From assembly GCF_949628215.1 (NCBI RefSeq), contig NC_134287.1:23939501-24003500 (forward strand): a stretch of DNA of 64,000 bases, given 5' to 3'. Source of the stretch: Phalacrocorax aristotelis. Lineage: Eukaryota; Chordata; Aves; Suliformes; Phalacrocoracidae. Made by a program: the position numbers and the translations under genes. The notes beneath the pieces were generated by a model. The model was not told where the DNA came from and did no database searches. It was given only the letters and a program-made list of their open reading frames with translations. Of the stretch, positions 12,500-25,300 are shown one piece after another (within the stretch, counting starts at the first letter, position 1; every line of letters begins with the position of its first letter).

Positions 12500-14066
12500 C
12501 TAGTTCCTCCACAGTACATCCCAGGGCATCCCCGCACATTGTAGTGCCTCCCAGTACATCCCAGTTCCCTCCCAGTACTGGGAGGGACCTGGGATGTACT
12601 GGGAGGGACCTGGGATGTACTGGGAGGGAACGGGGATGTGCTGGGATGTAATGGGACGGAACTGGGATGTAATGGGACGGAACTGGGAAAGAAGTGGTAG
12701 TGAACCGGGAGGGAATTGGGATGTACGGGGATGAACTGGTAGGGAACTGGGATGTACTGGCATGGAACGGGGATGTATTGGGATGTTCAGGAACGGAACT
12801 GGAATGTACTGCGATGTACTGGGATGTACTGGGAGCGAACTGGAATTTACTGGGATGTACTGGGAGGAAACTGGGATATACTGGGAGGAAACTGGGATAT
12901 ACTGGGAGGCATTGGGAGGGAAGTGGGTGTCAGCTGGGACATTCCAGTTTCCTCCCAGTACATCCCAGTTCCCTACCAGTGCAGCCCAGTACATCCCAGT
13001 TCCCTCCCAGTCCGTCCCAATCCCCTCCCAGTACATCCCAGTTCCCTGCCAGTATGTCCCAGTACATCCCAGTTCCCTCCCAGTACATACCAGTTCCCTC
13101 CCAGTACATACCAGTTCCCTCCCAGTACATCCCAGTTCCCACCCAGTACATCCTACTACATACCAGTTCCCTCCCAGTTCACTCCCAGTATATCCCAGTA
13201 CTTCACAGTTCCCTCCCAGTACATCCCAGTACGTCCCAGTTCCCCTCAGTACATAACACTTCCCTCCCAGTACCTAACAGTACATCCCAGTGTCCTCACA
13301 GTACGTCCCAGTTCCCTCACAGTACATCCCAGTTTCCTCCCAGTACATCCCAGTTCCCTCCCTGTTCCTTCCCAGTACATAACAGTTACCTCCCAGTACA
13401 TCCCAGTACATCCCAGTAGATCCTGGTACATCCCAAATCCCTGCCAGTTCCACCCGGTAAAACCCAGTACAAGCCTGTACATCCTAGTTCCTCCACAGTA
13501 CATCCCAGGGCATCCCCGCACATTGTAGTGCCTCCCAGTACATCCCAGATCCCTCCCAGTACATCCCAGATCCCTCCCAGTACATCCCAGATCCCTCCCA
13601 GTCTGTCCCAGTACGTCCCAGTACATCCCAGTTTCCTCACAGTTCACACACAGTTCACTCCCAGTTCCATTCCAGTACAGCCCAGTACATGCCACTTTCC
13701 ACCAAGTAAATCCCAGTACCCTCCCACTACATTCAAGTTCCCTCCCACTTCCCTCTAAGTACATCCCAGTACTTCACAGTTCACTCCCAGTACATCCCAG
13801 TTCCCCCTCGGTACATAACAGTTCCCTCCCAGTACACTCCAGTACATCCCAGTTCCATCCCAGTATGTCCCACTACATCCCAGTTCCCTCCCAGTCCATC
13901 CCAGTTCCCTCCCAGTAAATCCCAATTCCCAACACTTTCCACCCAGTACATCCCAGTTCCCTCCCAGTACATCCCAGTTCCCTCTAAGTACATCCCAGTA
14001 CTTCACAGTTCCCTCCCAGTTCACTCCCAGTACACAACAGTTACCTCCCAGTACATCCCAGTACAT
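12500..14066 (+). repeat. Second copy of the 2.8-kb-spaced block
   Basis: Partner of 9,746-11,270. It carries the extra 42 bp described there. Its right end (13,528-14,066) and the continuation to about 14,690 match 76 to about 1,260 at the window start (offset about 13,452), so the same stretch exists three times in the first 15 kb. Confidence 0.8.
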
Positions 14067-14649
14067 CCTAGTAGATACTAGGACATTTCAAATCCCTGCC
14101 AGTTCCACCCGGTACAACCGAGTACAAGCCTGTACATCCTAGTTCCTCCACGGTACATCCCAGGACATCCCCGCACATTGTAGTGCCTCCCAGTACATCC
14201 CAGTTCCCTCCCAGTCCGTCCCAATCCCCTCCCAGTACATCCCAGTTCCCTCCCAGTACATCCCAGTTCCCTCCCAGTTCCCTCCCACTACATCCCAGTA
14301 CATCCCAGTTCCCTCCCAGTACATACCAGTTCCCTCCCAGTACATCCCAGTACATCCTGGTACATCCCAGTTCCCACCCAGTACATCCTACTACATACCA
14401 GTTCCCTCCCAGTTCACTCCCAGTACATCCCAGTACTTCACAGTTCCCTCCCAGTACATCCCAGTACGTCCCAGTTCCCCTCAGTACATAACACTTCCCT
14501 CCCAGTACATACCAGTACATCCCAGTGTCCTCACAGTACGTCCCAGTTCCCTCCCAGTACATCCCAGTTTCCTCCCAGTACATCCCAGTTACCTCCCTGT
14601 TCCTTCCCAGTACATAACAGTTACCTCCCAGTACATACCAGTACATCCC

Positions 14650-17600
14650 AGTAGATCCTGGTACATCCCAAATCCCTGCCAGTTCCACCCGGTACAACCC
14701 AGTACAAGCCTGTACATCCTAGTTCCTCCACAGTACATCCCAGGGCATCCCCGCACATTGTAGTGCCTCCCAGTACATCCCAGTTCCCTCCCAGTACTGG
14801 GAGGGACCTGGGATGTACTGGGAGGGACCTGGGATATACTGGGAGGGAACTGGGATGTACTGGGATGTAATGGGACGGAACTGGGATGTAATGGGACGGA
14901 ACTGGGAAAGAAGTGGTAGTGAACCGGGAGGGAATTGGGATGTACGGGGATGAACTGGTAGGGAACTGGGATGTACTGGCATGGAACGGGGATGTATTGG
15001 GATGTACAGGAACAGAACTGGAATGTACAGCGATGTATTGGCATGTACTGGCAGCGAGCTGGGATTTACTGGGATGTACTGGGAGGAAACTGGGATATAC
15101 TGGGAGGAAACTGGGATATACTGGGAGGCATTGGGAGGGAAGTGGGTGTCAACTGGGACATTCCAGTTTCCTCCCAGTACATCCCAGATCCCTACCAGTG
15201 CAGCCCAGTACATCCCAGTTCCCTCCCAGTCCGTCCCAATCCCCTCCCAGTACATCCCAGTTCCCTGCCAGTATGTCCCAGTACATCCCAGTACCCTCCC
15301 AGTACATACCAGTTCCCTCCCAGTACATCCCAGTTCCCTCCCAGTTCCCTCCCACTACATCCCAGTTCCCTCCCAGTACATACCAGTTCCCTCCCAGTAC
15401 ATCCCGGTACATCCTGGTACATCCCAGTTCCCACCCAGTACATCCTACTACATACCAGTTCCCTCCCAGTTCACTCCCAGTACATCCCAGTACTTCACAG
15501 TTCCCTCCCAGTACATCCCAGTACGTCCCAGTTCCCCTCAGTACATAACACTTCGCTCCCAGTACATAACAGTACATCCCAGTGTCCTCACACTACGTCC
15601 CAGTTCCCTCCCAGTACATCCCAGTTCCCTACCAGTACATAACAGTTACCTCCCAGTACATCCCAGTAGATCCTGGTACATCCCAAATCCCTGCCAGTTC
15701 CACCCGGTACAACCCAGTACAAGCCTGTACATCCTAGTTCCTCCACGGTACATCCCAGGGCATCCCCGCACATTGTAGTGCCTCCCAGTACATCCCAGGT
15801 CCCTCCCAGTACTGGGAGGGAACTGGGATGTACTGGGAGGGACCTGGGACGTACTGGGAGGGAACTGGGATGTACTGGGATGTAATGGGACGGAACTGGG
15901 ATGTATTGGGAGGCACTGGGAAAGAAGTGGTAGTGAACCGGGAGGGAATTGGGATGTACGGAGATGAACTGGTAGGAAACTGGGATGTACTGGCATGGAA
16001 CGGGGATGTATTGGGATGTACAGGAACAGAACTGGAATGTACAGCAATGTATTGGCATGTACTGGCAGCGAGCTGGGATTTACTGGGATGTACTGGGAGG
16101 AAACTGGGATATACTGGGAGGAAACTGGGATATACTGGGAGGCATTGGGAGGGAAGTGGGTGTCAACTGGGACATTCCAGTTTCCTCCCAGTACATCCCA
16201 GTTCCCTACCAGTGCAGCCCAGTACATCCCAGTTCCCTCCCAGTCCGTCCCAATCCCCTCCCAGTACATCCCAGTTCCCTCCCAGTACATACTAGTTCCC
16301 TCCCAGTACATCCCAGTTCCCTCCCAGTTCCCTCCCACTACATCCCAGTACATCCCAGTTCCCTCCCAGTACATACCAGTTCCCTCCCAGTACATACCAG
16401 TTCCCTCCCGGTACATCCCAGTTCCCACCCAGTACATCCTACTACATACCAGTTCCCTCCCAGTTCACTCCCAGTACATCCCAGTACTTCACAGTTCCCT
16501 CCCAGTACATCCCAGTACGTCCCAGTTCCCCTCAGTACATAACACTTCCCTCCCAGTACATACCAGTACATCCCAGTGTCCTCACAGTACGTCCCAGTTC
16601 CCTCCCAGTACATCCCAGTTCCCTACCAGTACATCCCAGTTCCCTCCCTGTTCCTTCCCAGTACATAACAGTTACCTCCCAGTACATCCCAGTAGATCCT
16701 GGTACATCCCAAATCCCTGCCAGTTCCACCCGGTACAACCCAGTACAAGCCTGTACATCCTAGTTCCTCCACAGTACATCCCAGGGCATCCCCGCACATT
16801 GTAGTGCCTCCCAGTACATCCCAGTTCCCTCCCAGTACTGGGAGGGAACTGGGATGTACTGGGAGGGACCTGGGATGTACTGGGAGGGAACTGGGATGTG
16901 CTGGGATGTAATGGGACGGAACTGGGATGTAATGGGACGGAACTGGGAAAGAAGTGGTAGTGAACCGGGAGGGAATTGGGATGTACGGGGATGAACTGGT
17001 AGGGAACTGGGATGTACTGGCATGGAACGGGGATGTATTGGGATGTTCAGGAACGGAACTGGAATGTACTGCGATGTACTGGGATGTACTGGGAGCGAAC
17101 TGGGATTTACTGGGATGTACTGGGAGGAAACTGGGATATACTGGGAGGAAACTGGGATATACTGGGAGGCATTGGGAGGGAAGTGGGTGTCAACTGGGAC
17201 ATTCCAGTTTCCTCCCAGTACATCCCAGTTCCCTACCAGTGCAGCCCAGTACATCCCAGTTCCCTCCCAGTCCGTCCCAATCCCCTCCCAGTACATCCCA
17301 GTTCCCTGCCAGTATGTCCCAGTACATCCCAGTTCCCTCCCAGTACATACCAGTTCCCTCCCAGTACATCCCAGTTCCCTCCCAGTTCCCTCCCACTACA
17401 TCCCAGTTCCCTCCCAGTACATCCCAGTTCCCACCCAGTACATCCTACTACATACCAGTTCCCTCCCAGTTCACTCCCAGTACATCCCAGTACTTCACAG
17501 TTCCCTCCCAGTACATCCCAGTACGTCCCAGTTCCCCTCAGTACATAACACTTCCCTCCCAGTACATACCAGTACATCCCAGTGTCCTCACGGTACGTCC

Positions 17601-17770
17601 CAGTTCCCTCCCAGTACATCCCAGTTCCCTCCCAGTTCACTCCCAGTACATAACAGTTACCTCCCAGTACATCCTAGTAGATCCTAGGACATTTCAAATC
17701 CCTGCCAGTTCCACCCGGTACAACCCAGTACAAGCCTGTACATCCTAGTTCCTCCACGGTACATCCCAGG
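14650..17770 (+). repeat. Block repeated 5,413 bp downstream, first copy
   Basis: Corresponding landmarks at 14,913/20,326, 15,646/21,059, 15,828/21,241, 16,760/22,173, 16,954/22,367 and 17,748/23,161 keep a constant 5,413-bp offset. Translated segments are nearly identical, including idiosyncratic changes. The match ends near 17,780, where this copy runs into short forward-only units. Confidence 0.82.
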
Positions 17771-20062
17771 GCATCCCCGCACATTGTAGTGCCTCCCAGT
17801 ACATCCCAGATCCCTCCCAGTCCATCCCAGTTCCCTCCCAGTAAATCCCAATTCCGAACACTTTCCACCCAGTACATCCCAGTTCCCTCCCAGTACGTCC
17901 CAGTTCCCTCTAAGTACATCCCAGTACTCAACAGTTCCCTCCCAGTTCACTCCCAGTACACAACAGTTACCTCCCAGTACATCCCAGTACATCCTAGTAG
18001 ATACTAGGACATTTCAAATCCCTGCCAGTTCCACCCGGTACAACCCAGTACAAGCCTGTACATCCTAGTTCCTCCACAGTACATCCCAGGGCATCCCCGC
18101 ACATTGTAGTGCCTTCCAGTACATCCCAGGTCCCTCCCAGTTCACTCCCAGTACACAACAGTTACCTCCCAGTACATCCCAGTAGATCCTGGTACATCCC
18201 AAATCCCTGCCAGTTCCACCCGGTACAACCCAGTACAAGCCTGTACATCCTAGTTCCTCCACAGTACATCCCAGGGCATCCCCGCACATTGTAGTGCCTC
18301 CCAGTACATCCCAGGTCCCTCCCAGTACTGGGAGGGAACTGGGATGTACTGGGAGGGAACTGGGACGTACTGGGAGGGAACTGGGATGTACTGGGATGTA
18401 ATGGGACGGAACTGGGATGTATTGGGAGGCACTGGGAAAGAAGTGGTAGTGAACCGGGAGGGAATTGGGATGTACGGGGATGAACTGGTAGGGAACTGGG
18501 ATGTACTGGCATGGAACGGGGATGTATTGGGATGTACAGGAACGGAACTGGAATGTACAGCGATGTATTGGCATGTACTGGCAGCGAGCTGGGATTTACT
18601 GGGATGTACTGGGAGGAAACTGGGATATACTGGGAGGAAACTGGGATATACTGGGAGGCATTGGGAGGGAAGTGGGCGTCAACTGGGACATTCCAGTTTC
18701 CTCCCAGTACATCCCAGTTCCCTACCAGTGCAGCCCAGTACATCCCAGTTCCCTCCCAGTCCGTCCCAATCCCCTCCCAGTACATCCCAGTTCCCTGCCA
18801 GTATGTCCCAGTACATCCCAGTTCCCTCCCAGTACATACCAGTTCCCTCCCAGTACATCCCAGTTCCCTCCCGGTACATCCCAGTTCCCACCCGGTACAT
18901 CCTACTACATACCAGTTCCCTCCCAGTTCACTCCCAGTACATCCCAGTACTTCACAGTTCCCTCCCAGTACATCCCAGTACGTCCCAGTTCCCCTCAGTA
19001 CATAACACTTCCCTCCCAGTACATACCAGTACATCCCAGTGTCCTCACAGTACGTCCCAGTTCCCTCCCAGTACATAACAGTTACCTCCCAGTACATCCT
19101 AGTAGATCCTAGGACATTTCAAATCCCTGCCAGTTCCACCCGGTACAACCCAGTACAAGCCTGTACATCCTAGTTCCTCCACGGTACATCCCAGGGCATC
19201 CCCGCACATTGTAGTGCCTCCCAGTACATCCCAGTTCCCTCCCAGTACTGGGAGGGACCTGGGATGTACTGGGAGGGACCTGGGACGTACTGGGAGGGAA
19301 CTGGGATGTACTGGGATGTAATGGGACGGAACTGGGATGTATTGGGAGGCACTGGGAAAGAAGTGGTAGTGAACCGGGAGGGAATTGGGATGTACGGGGA
19401 TGAACTGGTAGGAAACTGGGATGTACTGGCATGGAGTGGGGATGTATTGGGATGTACAGGAACAGAACTGGAATGTACAGCAATGTATTGGCATGTACTG
19501 GCAGCGAGCTGGGATTTACTGGGATGTACTGGGAGGAAACTGGGATATACTGGGAGGAAACTGGGATATACTGAGAAGCATTGGGAGGGAAGTGGGTGTC
19601 AACTGGGACATTCCAGTTTCCTCCCAGTACATCCCAGTTCCCTACCAGTGCAGCCCAGTACATCCCAGTTCCCTCCCAGTCCGTCCCAATCCCCTCCCAG
19701 TAAATCCCAGTTCCCTGCCAGTATGTCCCAGTACATCCCAGTTCCCTCCCAGTACATACCAGTTCCCTCCCAGTACATCCCAGTACATCCTGGTACATCC
19801 CAGTTCCCACCCAGTACATCCTACTACATACCAGTTCCCTCCCAGTTCACTCCCAGTACATCCCAGTACTTCACAGTTCCCTCCCAGTACATCCCAGTAC
19901 GTCCCAGTTCCCCTCAGTACATAACACTTCCCTCCCAGTACATCCCAGTGTCCTCACAGTACGTCCCAGTTCCCTCCCAGTACATCCCAGTTCCCTCCCA
20001 GTACATCCCAGTTCCCTCCCTGTTCCTTCCCAGTACATAACAGTTACCTCCCAGTACATCCC

Positions 20063-23000
20063 AGTAGATCCTGGTACATCCCAAATCCCTGCCAGTTCCA
20101 CCCGGTACAACCCAGTACAAGCCTGTACATCCTAGTTCCTCCACAGTACATCCCAGGGCATCCCCGCACATTGTAGTGCCTCCCAGTACATCCCAGTTCC
20201 CTCCCAGTACTGGGAGGGACCTGGGATGTACTGGGAGGGACCTGGGATATACTGGGAGGGAACTGGGATGTACTGGGATGTAATGGGACGGAACTGGGAT
20301 GTAATGGGACGGAACTGGGAAAGAAGTGGTAGTGAACCGGGAGGGAATTGGGATGTACGGGGATGAACTGGTAGGGAACTGGGATGTACTGGCATGGAAC
20401 GGGGATGTATTGGGATGTACAGGAACAGAACTGGAATGTACAGCGATGTATTGGCATGTACTGGCAGCGAGCTGGGATTTACTGGGATGTACTGGGAGGA
20501 AACTGGGATATACTGGGAGGAAACTGGGATATACTGGGAGGCATTGGGAGGGAAGTGGGTGTCAACTGGGACATTCCAGTTTCCTCCCAGTACATCCCAG
20601 TTCCCTACCAGTGCAGCCCAGTACATCCCAGTTCCCTCCCAGTCCGTCCCAATCCCCTCCCAGTACATCCCAGTTCCCTGCCAGTATGTCCCAGTACATC
20701 CCAGTTCCCTCCCAGTACATACCAGTTCCCTCCCAGTACATCCCAGTTCCCTCCCAGTTCCCTCCCACTACATCCCAGTTCCCTCCCAGTACATACCAGT
20801 TCCCTCCCAGTACATCCCGGTACATCCTGGTACATCCCAGTTCCCACCCAGTACATCCTACTACATACCAGTTCCCTCCCAGTTCACTCCCAGTACATCC
20901 CAGTACTTCACAGTTCCCTCCCAGTACATCCCAGTACGTCCCAGTTCCCCTCAGTACATAACACTTCCCTCCCAGTACATAACAGTACATCCCAGTGTCC
21001 TCACACTACGTCCCAGTTCCCTCCCAGTACATCCCAGTTCCCTACCAGTACATAACAGTTACCTCCCAGTACATCCCAGTAGATCCTGGTACATCCCAAA
21101 TCCCTGCCAGTTCCACCCGGTACAACCCAGTACAAGCCTGTACATCCTAGTTCCTCCACGGTACATCCCAGGGCATCCCCGCACATTGTAGTGCCTCCCA
21201 GTACATCCCAGGTCCCTCCCAGTACTGGGAGGGAACTGGGATGTACTGGGAGGGACCTGGGACGTACTGGGAGGGAACTGGGATGTACTGGGATGTAATG
21301 GGACGGAACTGGGATGTATTGGGAGGCACTGGGAAAGAAGTGGTAGTGAACCGGGAGGGAATTGGGATGTACGGAGATGAACTGGTAGGAAACTGGGATG
21401 TACTGGCATGGAACGGGGATGTATTGGGATGTACAGGAACAGAACTGGAATGTACAGCAATGTATTGGCATGTACTGGCAGCGAGCTGGGATTTACTGGG
21501 ATGTACTGGGAGGAAACTGGGATATACTGGGAGGAAACTGGGATATACTGGGAGGCATTGGGAGGGAAGTGGGTGTCAACTGGGACATTCCAGTTTCCTC
21601 CCAGTACATCCCAGTTCCCTACCAGTGCAGCCCAGTACATCCCAGTTCCCTCCCAGTCCGTCCCAATCCCCTCCCAGTACATCCCAGTTCCCTCCCAGTA
21701 CATACTAGTTCCCTCCCAGTACATCCCAGTTCCCTCCCAGTTCCCTCCCACTACATCCCAGTACATCCCAGTTCCCTCCCAGTACATACCAGTTCCCTCC
21801 CAGTACATACCAGTTCCCTCCCGGTACATCCCAGTTCCCACCCAGTACATCCTACTACATACCAGTTCCCTCCCAGTTCACTCCCAGTACATCCCAGTAC
21901 TTCACAGTTCCCTCCCAGTACATCCCAGTACGTCCCAGTTCCCCTCAGTACATAACACTTCCCTCCCAGTACATACCAGTACATCCCAGTGTCCTCACAG
22001 TACGTCCCAGTTCCCTCCCAGTACATCCCAGTTCCCTCCCAGTACATCCCAGTTCCCTCCCTGTTCCTTCCCAGTACATAACAGTTACCTCCCAGTACAT
22101 CCCAGTAGATCCTGGTACATCCCAAATCCCTGCCAGTTCCACCCGGTACAACCCAGTACAAGCCTGTACATCCTAGTTCCTCCACAGTACATCCCAGGGC
22201 ATCCCCGCACATTGTAGTGCCTCCCAGTACATCCCAGTTCCCTCCCAGTACTGGGAGGGAACTGGGATGTACTGGGAGGGACCTGGGATGTACTGGGAGG
22301 GAACTGGGATGTGCTGGGATGTAATGGGACGGAACTGGGATGTAATGGGACGGAACTGGGAAAGAAGTGGTAGTGAACCGGGAGGGAATTGGGATGTACG
22401 GGGATGAACTGGTAGGGAACTGGGATGTACTGGCATGGAACGGGGATGTATTGGGATGTTCAGGAACGGAACTGGAATGTACTGCGATGTACTGGGATGT
22501 ACTGGGAGCGAACTGGGATTTACTGGGATGTACTGGGAGGAAACTGGGATATACTGGGAGGAAACTGGGATATACTGGGAGGCATTGGGAGGGAAGTGGG
22601 TGTCAACTGGGACATTCCAGTTTCCTCCCAGTACATCCCAGTTCCCTACCAGTGCAGCCCAGTACATCCCAGTTCCCTCCCAGTCCGTCCCAATCCCCTC
22701 CCAGTACATCCCAGTTCCCTGCCAGTATGTCCCAGTACATCCCAGTTCCCTCCCAGTACATACCAGTTCCCTCCCAGTACATCCCAGTTCCCTCCCAGTT
22801 CCCTCCCACTACATCCCAGTTCCCTCCCAGTACATCCCAGTTCCCACCCAGTACATCCTACTACATACCAGTTCCCTCCCAGTTCACTCCCAGTACATCC
22901 CAGTACTTCACAGTTCCCTCCCAGTACATCCCAGTACGTCCCAGTTCCCCTCAGTACATAACACTTCCCTCCCAGTACATACCAGTACATCCCAGTGTCC

Positions 23001-23183
23001 TCACGGTACGTCCCAGTTCCCTCCCAGTACATCCCAGTTCCCTCCCAGTTCACTCCCAGTACATAACAGTTACCTCCCAGTACATCCTAGTAGATCCTAG
23101 GACATTTCAAATCCCTGCCAGTTCCACCCGGTACAACCCAGTACAAGCCTGTACATCCTAGTTCCTCCACGGTACATCCCAGG
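20063..23183 (+). repeat. Block at 5,413-bp offset, second copy
   Basis: Partner of 14,650-17,770. It lies immediately after a relative of the 3.7-kb block (18,065 to about 20,450), so two separate duplication events are nested here. Confidence 0.82.
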
Positions 23184-24046
23184 GCATCCCCGCACATTGT
23201 AGTGCCTCCCAGTACATCCCAGGTCCCTCCCAGTACTGGGAGGGACCTGGGATGTACTGGGAGGGAACTGGGACGTACTGGGAGGGAACTGGGATGTACT
23301 GGGATGTAATGGGACGGAACTGGGATGTATTGGGAGGCACTGGGAAAGAAGTGGTAGTGAACCGGGAGGGAATTGGGATGTACGGGGATGAACTGGTAGG
23401 AAACTGGGATGTACTGGCATGGAACGGGGATGTATTGGGATGTACAGGAACAGAACTGGAATGTACAGCAATGTATTGGCATGTACTGGCAGCGAGCTGG
23501 GATTTACTGGGATGTACTGGGAGGAAACTGGGATATAATGGGAGGAAACTGGGATATACTGGGAGGCATTGGGAGGGAAGTGGGTGTCAACTGGGACATT
23601 CCAGTTTCTTCCCAGTACATCCCAGTTCCCTACCAGTGCAGCCCAGTACATCCCAGTTCCCTCCCAGTCCGTCCCAATCCCCTCCCAGTACATCCCAGTT
23701 CCGACCCAGTACATCCTACTACATACCAGTTCCCTCCCAGTTCACTCCCAGTACATCCCAGTACTTCACAGTTCCCTCCCAGTACATCCCAGTACGTCCC
23801 AGTTCCCCTCAGTACATAACACTTCCCTCCCAGTACATACCAGTACATCCCAGTGTCCTCACAGTACGTCCCAGTTCCCTCCCAGTACATCCCAGTTCCC
23901 TCCCAGTACATAACAGTTACCTCCCAGTACATAACAGTTACCTCCCAGTACATAACAGTTACCTCCCAGTACATCCTAGTAGATCCTAGGACATTTCAAA
24001 TCCCTGCCAGTTCCACCCGGTACAACCCAGTACAAGCCTGTACATC

Positions 24047-25300
24047 CTAGTTCCTCCACGGTACATCCCAGGGCATCCCCGCACATTGTAGTGCCTCCCA
24101 GTACATCCCAGTTCCCTCCCAGTACTGGGAGGGACCTGGGATGTACTGGGAGGGACCTGGGACGTACTGGGAGGGAACTGGGATGTACTGGGATGTAATG
24201 GGACGGAACTGGGATGTATTGGGAGGCACTGGGAAAGAAGTGGTAGTGAACCGGGAGGGAATTGGGATGTACGGGGATGAACTGGTAGGGAACTGGGATG
24301 TACTGGCATGGAACGGGGATGTATTGGGATGGACAGGAACAGAACTGGAATGTACAGCAATGTATTGGCATGTACTGGCAGCGAGCTGGGATTTACTGGG
24401 ATGTACTGGGAGGAAACTGGGATATACTGGGAGGAAACTGGGATATACTGAGAGGCATTGGGAGGGAAGTGGGTGTCAACTGGGACATTCCAGTTTCCTC
24501 CCAGTACATCCCAGTTCCCTACCAGTGCAGCCCAGTACATCCCAGTTCCCTCCCAGTCCGTCCCAATCCCCTCCCAGTAAATCCCAGTTCCCTGCCAGTA
24601 TGTCCCAGTACATCCCAGTTCCCTCCCAGTACATACCAGTTCCCTCCCAGTACATCCCAGTACATCCTGGTACATCCCAGTTCCCACCCAGTACATCCTA
24701 CTACATACCAGTTCCCTCCCAGTTCACTCCCAGTACATCCCAGTACTTCACAGTTCCCTCCCAGTACATCCCAGTACGTCCCAGTTCCCCTCAGTACATA
24801 ACACTTCCCTCCCAGTACATCCCAGTGTCCTCACAGTACGTCCCAGTTCCCTCCCAGTACATCCCAGTTCCCTCCCAGTACATCCCAGTTCCCTCCCTGT
24901 TCCTTCCCAGTACATAACAGTTACCTCCCAGTACATCCCAGTAGATCCTGGTACATCCCAAATCCCTGCCAGTTCCACCCGGTACAACCCAGTACAAGCC
25001 TGTACATCCTAGTTCCTCCACAGTACATCCCAGGGCATCCCCGCACATTGTAGTGCCTCCCAGTACATCCCAGTTCCCTCCCAGTACTGGGAGGGACCTG
25101 GGATGTACTGGGAGGGACTTGGGATATACTGGGAGGGAACTGGGATGTACTGGGATGTAATGGGACGGAACTGGGATGTAATGGGACGGAACTGGGAAAG
25201 AAGTGGTAGTGAACCGGGAGGGAATTGGGATGTACGGGGATGAACTGGTAGGGAACTGGGATGTACTGGCATGGAACGGGGATGTATTGGGATGTACAGG
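24047..25300 (+). repeat. Block repeated 4,310 bp downstream, first copy
   Basis: Landmarks at 24,141/28,451, 24,748/29,058, 24,791/29,101, 25,009/29,319 and 25,203/29,513 share a 4,310-bp offset. Both copies carry the variant AGAGGCATTGGG in the inverted arm, which separates them from relatives at 3,121 and 19,264 that have AGAAGCATTGGG. Confidence 0.75.
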
